From a virus: a DNA stretch of 31,888 nt. Where the stretch lies: IMG/VR virus record IMGVR_UViG_3300043015_000557, positions 1 through 31,888 of that record, one strand, 5' to 3'. This document shows, in pieces, positions 6,811 through 15,074 of the stretch. The notes under the pieces were generated by a model. That model was not told the DNA's origin. It ran no database searches and worked only from the letters and a program-made list of their open reading frames with translations. Position 1 is the first letter of the stretch, and every line of letters begins with the position of its first letter. The translations under genes and the position numbers were made by a program.

Positions 6811-7100
6811 TGCCCGCAGTAACACGAATTGGCGATGCAGATAGCGCACACTGTTCTGGAATGGTTAGAGCAGCGGCAAGTGGTAATGTATTTGCTAACG
6901 GAATTCCAGTATCACGACAAGGTGATGTGAATACTGGACACCTACTGCCAGGTTCACCATGCCCAGGTCATGCAGCGTCAATCGCAAGTGGAAGTGGTAC
7001 CGTTTTTGTGAACAAAAAGGGATGTGGTCGTGTTGGAGATGGTATTAGCGGATGTACTTCTGTTGCCGCTGGAAGTGGTAACGTATTCGCAGGTGGTTAG
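6810..7100 (+). CDS. 5.4: PAAR-domain spike tip protein (gp5.4-like)
   Basis: This 96-residue protein has the PAAR pattern. It starts MPAVTRIGDADSAH with H14 and C15, has GIPVSRQGD, then TGHLLPGSPCPGHAA with H44, C51 and H54, and two Gly-rich VFVNKKG/VFAGG turns with C72 and C82. Such proteins form a small cone on the gp5 or VgrG needle and bind a metal ion through His/Cys residues. T4 gp5.4 (97 residues) is the counterpart. The gene follows two small unknown genes and comes just before gp25. It is translationally coupled by the TAATG overlap. Confidence 0.93.
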   Translation: MPAVTRIGDADSAHCSGMVRAAASGNVFANGIPVSRQGDVNTGHLLPGSPCPGHAASIASGSGTVFVNKKGCGRVGDGISGCTSVAAGSGNVFAGG

Positions 7101-7108
7101 ACTTGTCT

Positions 7109-7116
7109 TATAAATA
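7109..7116 (+). promoter_or_regulatory. T4-type late promoter for gp25-gp6-gp7-like operon
   Basis: Exact TATAAATA, 35 bases before the gp25 ATG in the 50-base gap after the PAAR gene. Confidence 0.75.
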
Positions 7117-7150
7117 AAATAGGATAACACCAAACTGGATAAAGAGAGAA

Positions 7151-7555
7151 ATGTCAGCATTACTAAAAACACAAACTGCAACCTATACGGACTTTGATTT
7201 GAACTTCATGCCACACCCAGTGACGGGTGACATTGGTCGTGTCAAAGACGTTGAAGCAGTCAAGCGTTCTATGTTGAACTTGCTTATGACTTCTCACTAT
7301 GAGAGACCGTTTCATCCAGAAATCGGTGGCAATATTCGTGATACCCTATTTGAACCGTTTAGTTCGTTCAGTGAGGATAACTTAAAACTAGCAATAATCG
7401 AAGTTATCCAAAACTTTGAGAAAAGGGTGACGATATCGGAAGTGAAAGTAAATGGATATCCAGACCAAAATGGGTATGAGATTATCATCATGTACTATAT
7501 CGAGAATATTGCAGAAGAATTAGCGGTTGAAACATTCTTAGAGAGAGTTCGATAA
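7151..7555 (+). CDS. 25: Baseplate wedge subunit gp25
   Basis: This 134-residue protein equals the family size (T4 gp25, 132). It carries the GPW/gp25 pattern: FDLNFMPHPVTGDIGRVKD, then AVKRSMLNLLMTSHYERPFH, PEIGGNIRDTLFEP and a C-terminal beta strand pair. In T4, gp25 nucleates sheath contact and binds the gp6 ring and gp53. It has a GAGAG ribosome site. Its stop overlaps the gp6 start (TAATG at 7553-7557), the classical 25-6 coupling. Confidence 0.95.
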   Translation: MSALLKTQTATYTDFDLNFMPHPVTGDIGRVKDVEAVKRSMLNLLMTSHYERPFHPEIGGNIRDTLFEPFSSFSEDNLKLAIIEVIQNFEKRVTISEVKVNGYPDQNGYEIIIMYYIENIAEELAVETFLERVR

Positions 7556-9396
7556 TGGCAGATTTAAAAGTATCAGAACTTGATTTTGACCAGATTAAGG
7601 ATAGTCTTAAAGGTTTCCTAAAGTCTCAGAGTCAATTCAAGGACTACGATTTCGAAGGCAGTTCAATGGCAGTGCTATTGGACTTGCTTGCGTATAACAC
7701 ACACTACAATGCGTACTACATGAACATGGTTGCAAACGAAATGTTCTTGGATACTGCACAGATGCGTGAGTCCGTTGTGTCTCGTGCAAAGATGTTGGGG
7801 TATACTCCTCGTTCTGCTGGTTCATCACGAATTGCAGTACAGATTAAAATTAAGGTACCTGCGTCAACTAACCCACTACCTTCAAGTATTTCTATTCCAA
7901 AGTATACAACTTACGACAGTGAGATTGATGGTGTTACTTACAAATTTAACACAGTGGATTCTCACAACGCAACACAAGAATCTTTGGATGGAGATTACTA
8001 TATTTACTCCACTCCGAATATTTATCTATACGAAGGCAACGTAATCAATCAAGAATATGTTTTTGATAACAATGACCCTTCTCAACGTTTCATTATTAAG
8101 AACAGTAATGTAGATACTTCAACTATTGATGTTAAAGTGCAACGTTCTGCAACCAACCTACAAACACAAACTTTCCTAAAGACGGTTTCTATTTCAAACC
8201 TAACTTCTGAAAGTCCAGTATTCTTTTTGCAAGAAACTTCCAAAGAACTATATGAGATTTACTTTGGTGATGGGAATATGGGTAAAGCACTAGAGCATAA
8301 TAATATCATTATGATTAACTATCTTGCTACTAATGGTCCTGATGCAAACGGTGCGAATAAATTTAAATACACAACACCAATTGAGGGTTATGCTCAAGAG
8401 ATTGTTGTTGCCGTTGGAAATACAAAATCTACTGGTGGTGCAGAGCGTGAAGGCATTGAATCAATTCGCTACCTTGCTCCGCTAAACTTTAACGCACAAA
8501 ACCGTGTGGTAACTTCTACTGACTACAGAACCGCAATTCTACAAAACTACCCTGATGTTCAAGCAGTATCATCATGGGGCGGTGAAGAGAATGACCCACC
8601 AGTTTATGGTAAGGTTTATATTGCCCTAAAACCAAAGAGTGGTTTTGTAATTAACGAAATTGCAAAAGCAGAGATTGTCGATTCTATTCTAAAAGAACGT
8701 AATGTGGTTTCTATTACACCAGAAATCATTGACCCATCATACATCTTCCTTCAACCAAATATTCAAGTTTATTTTAACCGTGAAGTTGGTGGTTATGCAG
8801 CGGCAGATATTGAAGCGCATGTGAAAGCAGCAGCATTGAATTATTCAAATACTAAACTTGAGCAATTTAAAGCATATTTTAGATATTCAAATTTCAGTAA
8901 GATTGTTGATGAATCAAACGAAGCAATCGAAAACTCTAACGTTACATTGAAACTTGCAACTAAACTTCCTATGACACCAAACGTGTCTAAGTCATATTCT
9001 GCTGCATTTTCAAACCCACTAGAATATCCACACGAAGGACACTTTGGTTCTATCGTAACAAATACGTTTACTTACTTTGGGGATAATCAGTGCTATATTT
9101 CAGATGACGGACATGGGAACCTCAACATCTATAAGACTGTTGTTGGCGAAAGACGTTTGATTGATACTGGATTGGGTACAGTAAATTATGACACTGGTCG
9201 TGTTCAAGTATTTGATTTTGCTCCCGAATCCGATGATGATACTGAGTTAGTGATTACAGTAGTTCCTTCTGACCATGATATATTCTCTATTCGAAATCAA
9301 ATCTTGGAGATTTTACCAGAGGATATTCTAGTCAATGCTACTGATTCACAAATCAGATACACTCAGAAAATCAACGAAATCTTTGCTGGGAACTAA
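7555..9396 (+). CDS. 6: Baseplate wedge subunit gp6
   Basis: This 613-residue protein is slightly shorter than T4 gp6 (660). The N-terminus includes FLKSQSQFKDYDFEGSSMAV, LLDLLAYNTHYNAYYMNMVA and ESVVSRAKMLGYTPRS, which are hallmark gp6/gpJ-like baseplate sequences. gp6 dimers form the ring that holds the wedges together around the hub and change shape when the sheath contracts. The C-terminal half is beta-rich, with a late segment TGLGTVNYDTGRVQVFDF. It starts inside the gp25 stop and ends five bases before the next gene, so 25, 6 and the gp7-position gene form one unit. Confidence 0.95.
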   Translation: MADLKVSELDFDQIKDSLKGFLKSQSQFKDYDFEGSSMAVLLDLLAYNTHYNAYYMNMVANEMFLDTAQMRESVVSRAKMLGYTPRSAGSSRIAVQIKIKVPASTNPLPSSISIPKYTTYDSEIDGVTYKFNTVDSHNATQESLDGDYYIYSTPNIYLYEGNVINQEYVFDNNDPSQRFIIKNSNVDTSTIDVKVQRSATNLQTQTFLKTVSISNLTSESPVFFLQETSKELYEIYFGDGNMGKALEHNNIIMINYLATNGPDANGANKFKYTTPIEGYAQEIVVAVGNTKSTGGAEREGIESIRYLAPLNFNAQNRVVTSTDYRTAILQNYPDVQAVSSWGGEENDPPVYGKVYIALKPKSGFVINEIAKAEIVDSILKERNVVSITPEIIDPSYIFLQPNIQVYFNREVGGYAAADIEAHVKAAALNYSNTKLEQFKAYFRYSNFSKIVDESNEAIENSNVTLKLATKLPMTPNVSKSYSAAFSNPLEYPHEGHFGSIVTNTFTYFGDNQCYISDDGHGNLNIYKTVVGERRLIDTGLGTVNYDTGRVQVFDFAPESDDDTELVITVVPSDHDIFSIRNQILEILPEDILVNATDSQIRYTQKINEIFAGN

Positions 9397-9401
9397 GTTA
9401 G

Positions 9402-12400
9402 ATGGCAACATATACCTATGATGTAACGCTCAGTGCGAATAATCGTTATCTGATTAATCGACAAGAAATTCCCCCACTCGACTTACAGAGTGGGAATACT
9501 TACATCTTCAACGTACAGACACCAGGTCACCCTTTCTACATTAAAGTAGATAGGGTGCTTGGTGATGGTTCATTATATGACTTCCAAGTAACTGGTAATG
9601 GTGCAGACCAAGGACAAGTTAAGATTGTTCTTCCAAAAGGTCCTGTTCCTAAACTTTTTTATCAAGACTCTGTTCTACTTGCAAACGGTGCATCTCTAAC
9701 AAACGTTCAACACATTGACCGTTCTATTAAACATGCTTTGGGAGACCAACTCCCTGGTTTTGTTAGTGCAGAATATCCAATGTTCCAACGCTTCATGGAA
9801 GCGTACTATGAGTGGTTGAGTCAACCTGGCAACACAGACTTTAACGTACAAAAACTTTTAGAATCTCAAGACGTAGATACGTCTGTTGACCTATTCTTAG
9901 AGCATCTTGAAAATGAATTCCTAACTCAAATCCCAAAAGATATTGAGGTAGATAAGCGCACTCTAATCAAAAACATTCGCTCATTCTACTCTTCAAAGGG
10001 TACAGAGAAGTCATACGAATTCCTTTTCAACATCCTCTTTAATGAGCAAGTTGAATTCTATTATCCGAAGAATGATATTCTTCGTGCATCTGATGGTAAG
10101 TGGTCTACTGTTACTTCTGTTCGTCTATTGAACGATAACAACTATGACGTTTTCCAACTTACTGGTAAAACGATTCAACAAGATTATGTTTATGTTGACC
10201 CATATACTAATATTCCAGAAACTAGAATTTGGGCAACTGCAAAAGTAGACCGTATTATTCAATTCTACTTGGGCGACAATCTAATCACAGAAGCATATAT
10301 CACCAACCTAACTGGTTTGGGTGATTTCTTCTATTCTACTTCTGATGATGAAGCAGATAGGCAATATGTTTATTATATTGATGATATTGGAAATCCGATT
10401 GAATTCCGTATCGTCCCAATGTTGACAACAATTACTGTTAATGATAGCGGTACTGGTTATTCTGCTGGTACACTTCTACAAGTTGACACTGCACCTGGCG
10501 ATAGTGGTGTGGGTGCTATTGCACAAATTTCATCTATCTTCCAAGGTTCTGTTACTGGTATCAATATCTTACAAAGTGGTTCTAACTATCAAGTTAATGA
10601 CCTAGTTCAATTCCAAAGTTCTGCTGAAATTGGTGGTAGTGGTGCATTCGCATTCGTTTCTGATGTTTCAACTTCAGGTATGAATTATATTGAGACAACA
10701 GGTACCCAAGATATTGATTATACTGGTAGAGGTTCTGCTGGTTCACCAGTTCACTTTGAAAAACTTCAAGATATATTGAATGACACACCAGTTACAAGAA
10801 CTATGTATTTTTCTGTACATGGACCTGGTTCTGCTCGATTTGATGGTGACTTGACTAATATCTCAGATGGAGATTATGGTGGTACTGTTAAGTGGGATTA
10901 TTTCCGTGTTTATATTGAAGATACAATTGAGGAAGCAGAAGCATCTACCTCACCAGTTATTAGTTTAACAGACCAACCATTTATTGATGAAGAAGAAGAT
11001 ATTGTCAACGACAAAATTATTCGTGTTGAATTTTCATATTCTATTAGTGGTGCTACTTACGATGAAGGATTGGGCGAGACTGCTGAAATTGGTGCAGTTA
11101 TGGATATGCTCTTCCTTGCAGACGGGTCTATCCGTGAAATTAAACTCGTAAATTCTGGTTCTGGTTATCGCAGAGTACCTACAGTGCAAGTTGTATCTGC
11201 AACTGGTACAGGTGCAGCAGTTCGTGCTAGAGGCGACAACATCGGTAAGATTAAAGAGGTTAAGGTTCTAAACCAAAACTTCGGTGCTTTGTACTACGAA
11301 GCACCTACAATTGATTTGAGCAATTACGGTGGAGGCGATGCTTCTGTTACTTTGGGAATCGGTTCTATCGCAAGACACCCAGGTTCATTCCGTAATGACG
11401 ATGGTCACCTATCAGAAGCAAAATATCTACAAGATAACAAATACTATCAGACATTCTCTTACGTTCTTCGTACTGGTTTGTCTATTGAAAACTATCGTGA
11501 CACAATCAAGAAGTTGGTTCACCCTGCTGGTATGGAATTGTTTGGTGAGGTGTTCATCACTAACAACGCACCAGTTGCGATGTTCAACAACTTCCAAAAT
11601 GACCCCAACGACTTAATCGTTTCTCAACGTCTTGGTGGTCTACAGATTCCGAAATACAAAAAGACAATCATGTTGTTTAAGCAAGTATTTGCGGATACTG
11701 TTACTTATGGTGGTGGTATAAAAGCGGGTCAAACTTACCAACGCCCAAATGTTATTGATAAATTTGTTGACGTAGAAGGTAACGTAAAACCTACCTCGCA
11801 GAAGAAACAATATTTCTTGGAAGCAAATCTTGGTATTGACCCAACTGATTTGCAAGTATACTCATTCCCAATTTTATCTTTCCCATTGGTTAGAGAAGTT
11901 GAGAATATTATTATTGATAACCAAGTTGAAATTACAAGACACATTAATCGTGAAATTTTCCTACAAGATAATGTAGAAGTTGGTGTCCATACATTCAAGA
12001 AGATTATCAATCAAGATTTGCAAAGTTTGGAAATCACTGTTGATGATATCACCTCTGTTGGTGAACGTGAAATGCATCTTTTGGGTGAGACTCCAGTAGA
12101 TGTTTCCTCAACTTATGTCAGACGATTGAATGACCTAACTGATGAGACTATTGATGTTCAAGTCACTGGACTTGACACATTCAGAATAGGTATCAGAAAT
12201 ATCATCTCTAACTTGAGTCTTGAAACTAGTATTGATGATATCACGCAAAATTACCAACGTGAAATTAGCATTCAAGGTGTTGCGGATATTAAGGGTCACG
12301 ACTCTCGCAGAGACCTTACCATCTTGGTTGGTGTTGGCGAAATTCGTGATTGGACATATCCAGGTCAAACCATTCAAGATGTTGAAGACGAATGGAATAC

Positions 12401-13553
12401 TATCAAGAGATGGGCAAGAGACTTGTCCTTGCATGTTCGCATTGACAGTCAATTGGTCGGAAGACAGTTGCGTACTGAGATTCTTAATATTATTCTAGAT
12501 TCTCAAGATATGACAGTCGATACTTTCCGTACATTGGAAATGTCTATTGACCTAGAAACGCAAACTTTGATGGATGTTGCATCTCAGTACAATAGAGAAA
12601 TAAATCTATTGACTGATGTGTCTGCTAATGTTGAAAGTTTCTACAACAAAGAAATCAATATCGGTGAAGTCGCAGATTTGACTATTGATGTTACTCGTGA
12701 GATTCATAGACAGACTCAGACACATACATTCTTGTTGATGCATCCTCATTCGGTTGCAGTCACACCACAGTTCGTTGAGTTGAAGACTAACGAAATTCAG
12801 ATTTTGATTGACTCTGTTATGGGCGGTGCGGATTGGAGACCTGTCAGTACCATCACAGGACAACCCCATGAGAACCTACTAAATACTGCTACATTGATGA
12901 ATCCGACAATCGAATTGAATGCGGATTTGACAGTCGATGTACATAAAGAAGTCCACAGACATTGGACAACTCACAATTATCTATTGACTTCACCTCGTGA
13001 AGTTGAAGTAATTGCGAGACCAGTTGAAGTTAAGACAAACGAACTTACAATCACAATCGGACTCAAAGAGATTCGTGATTACCAAGATGTATTGATTGGA
13101 AGTCTAGATGGTAACTCTGCTATCAGAGCATTAGACCCAACATCTTTGATTGTGGTTCCAAGAGATACTTTCTACAGAAATATTCCTGTAGAGTATGTTG
13201 TTAAAGAGTTGAGCGTACCAATGGTTTACGTTGGGGTTTCAACAGAAGAACAAAGAATTGAAATCATGTCGATTCGACAGTTGGATATGACAGTATCTAC
13301 AACTTCACAATCGACAAGATATATGAGAAATCAATCTGCATACAATGTGAAGATGCAAGGTGGAGATGAACAGAACATTACCAACAGTAAGCAAATGGTT
13401 CCGTTCAAAATTGTTTCTATTGAGCAACAGAGCATTGGCAGTTTTGACCCAGACAATACTCCAATTCGAAGTATTGCTAACTCACAGTTGGTAACCACTT
13501 CTCTAACAGGATATATTAGAGACAGTGAGGACAACATTATCGGTACACTATGA
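9402..13553 (+). CDS. Very large virion structural protein in the gp7 position (1383 residues)
   Basis: The gene lies between gp6 and gp8, where T4 has gp7 (1032 residues), so a wedge-initiator role is likely. Layout: a beta domain at residues about 1-95 that looks like a cupredoxin fold without metal ligands (GHPFYIKVDRVLGDG, KLFYQDSVLLANG); a helical part (RFMEAYYEWL, FLEHLENEFLTQIP, IRSFYSSKGTEKSYEFLFNI); Gly-Tyr beta modules (DSGTGYSAGTLLQVD, NSGSGYRRVPTVQVV); and, from about residue 830, a long set of degenerate repeats with the theme D(V/I)...Y.REI. Two long copies start at residues 1092 and 1175, 83 residues apart, with LKTNEIQI and VKTNELTI at matching places. Homologues occur in T4-like marine phages, but I could not confirm direct homology to T4 gp7. 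Confidence 0.75.
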   Translation: MATYTYDVTLSANNRYLINRQEIPPLDLQSGNTYIFNVQTPGHPFYIKVDRVLGDGSLYDFQVTGNGADQGQVKIVLPKGPVPKLFYQDSVLLANGASLTNVQHIDRSIKHALGDQLPGFVSAEYPMFQRFMEAYYEWLSQPGNTDFNVQKLLESQDVDTSVDLFLEHLENEFLTQIPKDIEVDKRTLIKNIRSFYSSKGTEKSYEFLFNILFNEQVEFYYPKNDILRASDGKWSTVTSVRLLNDNNYDVFQLTGKTIQQDYVYVDPYTNIPETRIWATAKVDRIIQFYLGDNLITEAYITNLTGLGDFFYSTSDDEADRQYVYYIDDIGNPIEFRIVPMLTTITVNDSGTGYSAGTLLQVDTAPGDSGVGAIAQISSIFQGSVTGINILQSGSNYQVNDLVQFQSSAEIGGSGAFAFVSDVSTSGMNYIETTGTQDIDYTGRGSAGSPVHFEKLQDILNDTPVTRTMYFSVHGPGSARFDGDLTNISDGDYGGTVKWDYFRVYIEDTIEEAEASTSPVISLTDQPFIDEEEDIVNDKIIRVEFSYSISGATYDEGLGETAEIGAVMDMLFLADGSIREIKLVNSGSGYRRVPTVQVVSATGTGAAVRARGDNIGKIKEVKVLNQNFGALYYEAPTIDLSNYGGGDASVTLGIGSIARHPGSFRNDDGHLSEAKYLQDNKYYQTFSYVLRTGLSIENYRDTIKKLVHPAGMELFGEVFITNNAPVAMFNNFQNDPNDLIVSQRLGGLQIPKYKKTIMLFKQVFADTVTYGGGIKAGQTYQRPNVIDKFVDVEGNVKPTSQKKQYFLEANLGIDPTDLQVYSFPILSFPLVREVENIIIDNQVEITRHINREIFLQDNVEVGVHTFKKIINQDLQSLEITVDDITSVGEREMHLLGETPVDVSSTYVRRLNDLTDETIDVQVTGLDTFRIGIRNIISNLSLETSIDDITQNYQREISIQGVADIKGHDSRRDLTILVGVGEIRDWTYPGQTIQDVEDEWNTIKRWARDLSLHVRIDSQLVGRQLRTEILNIILDSQDMTVDTFRTLEMSIDLETQTLMDVASQYNREINLLTDVSANVESFYNKEINIGEVADLTIDVTREIHRQTQTHTFLLMHPHSVAVTPQFVELKTNEIQILIDSVMGGADWRPVSTITGQPHENLLNTATLMNPTIELNADLTVDVHKEVHRHWTTHNYLLTSPREVEVIARPVEVKTNELTITIGLKEIRDYQDVLIGSLDGNSAIRALDPTSLIVVPRDTFYRNIPVEYVVKELSVPMVYVGVSTEEQRIEIMSIRQLDMTVSTTSQSTRYMRNQSAYNVKMQGGDEQNITNSKQMVPFKIVSIEQQSIGSFDPDNTPIRSIANSQLVTTSLTGYIRDSEDNIIGTL
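11890..13080 (+). repeat. Degenerate protein repeats within the gp7-position gene
   Basis: The encoded region (residues about 830-1226) contains many units with the theme of an acidic turn, D(V/I)xxxY, then (R/K)EI and a beta strand: for example DITQNYQREISI, DVASQYNREINLL, NVESFYNKEINI. A larger unit starting at 12675 (DLTIDVTREIHRQ) recurs at 12924 (DLTVDVHKEVHRH), exactly 249 bases later. The copies differ too much in DNA to be recent. Confidence 0.6.
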
Positions 13554-13563
13554 TGCGATGACT

Positions 13564-13575
13564 ACTAAATACTAT
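13564..13575 (+). promoter_or_regulatory. Possible variant late promoter upstream of gp8 (ACTAAATACTAT)
   Basis: ACTAAATACTAT is identical to the site after the spike gene (5953-5964). It lies 66 bases before the exact TATAAATA at 13630 in the same gap, so gp8 may have two late starts. The first two bases depart from the consensus. Confidence 0.4.
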
Positions 13576-13629
13576 GATATGGTTTTTAGTTTTGATATAA
13601 AAACAACGGAAAAACATTGATTTTTTGAT

Positions 13630-13637
13630 TATAAATA
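13630..13637 (+). promoter_or_regulatory. T4-type late promoter for gp8
   Basis: Exact TATAAATA, 61 bases before the gp8 ATG, in the 144-base AT-rich gap (13554-13697) that is the longest non-coding stretch of the window. The same gap holds a weak A/T hairpin (13582-13588 with 13598-13604), and I see no other feature in it. Confidence 0.75.
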
Positions 13638-13697
13638 GAAGTGACACTATAAGGAAATGTCATTTCGGTAATTTTAACACTTCGGAGGTAATAAAAA

Positions 13698-14996
13698 ATG
13701 CCAGCAATCGTAACTAGCAAGTTCCGTCTACATAATGCGGAACAGTTTGTTGAAGCGTTCTCAGAGACCGCTGCAACCAACATGTATCTCTTCATTGGGC
13801 GTGTAGACCCATGGGGAACAAACGCAGGTGAAACAGGTGATGACGTAACACCACCTACACCTATTGACTCATTTGACCAAACAGAATTTGACCATTGGCG
13901 TGATATGATTTCTGCCAAGCGTGTACAATCTGGTGAGGTATCACACGTTATCCCTCGCTATGATTGGACTTCTGGTACCACATACGCACAGTATGACCAT
14001 GAAGATGCTGCTTTGTTCAGTTCAGAGTTCTATGTTGTAAACTCTTCATATGACGTTTACAAATGTCTCTTTAACAATGGCGACTCTGCTTCAACCGTAG
14101 AACCTACTGGTACTGCCGCAGACCCATTCACAACCGCAGATGCGTACAAGTGGCAATACATGTACACAATCACTGCCGCTGAAACACTCAAGTTCGTAAC
14201 ACCTGAGTGGGTTCCAGTTCGTGCAGACGGTACTGTTTCTCAGTCTGCTACTGATGGCGCAATTGACGTTATCCTAGTAACTGCGGGTGGTACTAACTAC
14301 TCTGGTACACCAACTATCACCATCACTGGTGACGGTGTTTCTGCTACTGCTTCTGCAACTGTTGACAACGGTATTATTACTGCTATCACTGTTCAGAACC
14401 GTGGTTCTGCATACTCATATGCAAACATTACTATCACCGACTCAACTGGTTCTGGTGCTTCTGCTCGTGCAGTCATTGCACCAAAAGGCGGTCATGCATC
14501 TGACCCAATCCATGAACTTGGTGGTTTCTATGTAATGCTCAACTCTCGCCTTGAGTATGGTGAAGGTGGTAACTTCCCAACAAACAACGACTACCGTAAG
14601 ATTGGTATCCTTCGTGACCCAACTCAGTCAGTCGATGACGCAGTTGCTTCTAACAGCACCTACGCTCAAGATTGGAACCTAACTGTTACTGGTGCTTCTG
14701 GTGTATTCTTGGAAGACGAAATCGTAACTGGTGGTACTTCTGGCGCAGTTGGTAAAGTCCTATCATGGGATACTGGAAACGGAATCGTTTCTCTAATCAA
14801 CGTTGTTGGTACATTCGTTGCTGGTGAAGTAATCACTGGTGGTGATTCTGCTGCAACTGCATCTGTTGATTCAGGTGGCGTTGATGGTGGTGACCTAAAC
14901 CGTTATAGCGGTGATATCTTGTATGTGGAATACCGTAGACCGATTACTCGTGCTGCTGACCAGATTGAAGATATTAAACTTATCGTTGAATTCTAA
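13698..14996 (+). CDS. 8: Baseplate wedge subunit gp8 with added beta modules
   Basis: This 432-residue protein matches T4 gp8 (334) at both ends. It has AIVTSKFR at residues 3-10, GRVDPW at 34-39, VIPRYDW at 84-90, a KIGILRDP segment like T4's ISIITNPL, and a C-terminus GDILYVEYRRPITRAADQIE very like T4's IYMENRPPI..DQTEEI. gp8 is a wedge protein that binds gp6/gp7 and gp10 in T4. The extra 100 residues fall in two inserts: Gly/Thr/Tyr beta repeats at about 192-260 (TAGGTNYSGTPTITI, NRGSAYSYANITI) and a module at 325-398 (VTGGTSGAVGKVLSW, VGTFVAGEVITGG) also found in gp53 and gp14. The ribosome site is GGAGGT. Confidence 0.92.
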   Translation: MPAIVTSKFRLHNAEQFVEAFSETAATNMYLFIGRVDPWGTNAGETGDDVTPPTPIDSFDQTEFDHWRDMISAKRVQSGEVSHVIPRYDWTSGTTYAQYDHEDAALFSSEFYVVNSSYDVYKCLFNNGDSASTVEPTGTAADPFTTADAYKWQYMYTITAAETLKFVTPEWVPVRADGTVSQSATDGAIDVILVTAGGTNYSGTPTITITGDGVSATASATVDNGIITAITVQNRGSAYSYANITITDSTGSGASARAVIAPKGGHASDPIHELGGFYVMLNSRLEYGEGGNFPTNNDYRKIGILRDPTQSVDDAVASNSTYAQDWNLTVTGASGVFLEDEIVTGGTSGAVGKVLSWDTGNGIVSLINVVGTFVAGEVITGGDSAATASVDSGGVDGGDLNRYSGDILYVEYRRPITRAADQIEDIKLIVEF

Positions 14997-15012
14997 GGTT
15001 GGATTTCTTCGA

Positions 15013-15020
15013 TATAAATA
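15013..15020 (+). promoter_or_regulatory. T4-type late promoter for the 2304-residue protein
   Basis: Exact TATAAATA in the 78-base gap after gp8, 55 bases before the next ATG. Confidence 0.75.
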
Positions 15021-15074
15021 TTTGTAATATCAAACCGTAGATAACGGAAATCTTAGGACAGCGAGAAGAAAACT

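Noticed and set aside
13576-13610. Hairpin GTTTTTA/TAAAAAC as a terminator after the gp7-position gene
   Set aside because: The stem is only seven A/T-rich pairs with a nine-base loop and no following T-run, too weak to call.
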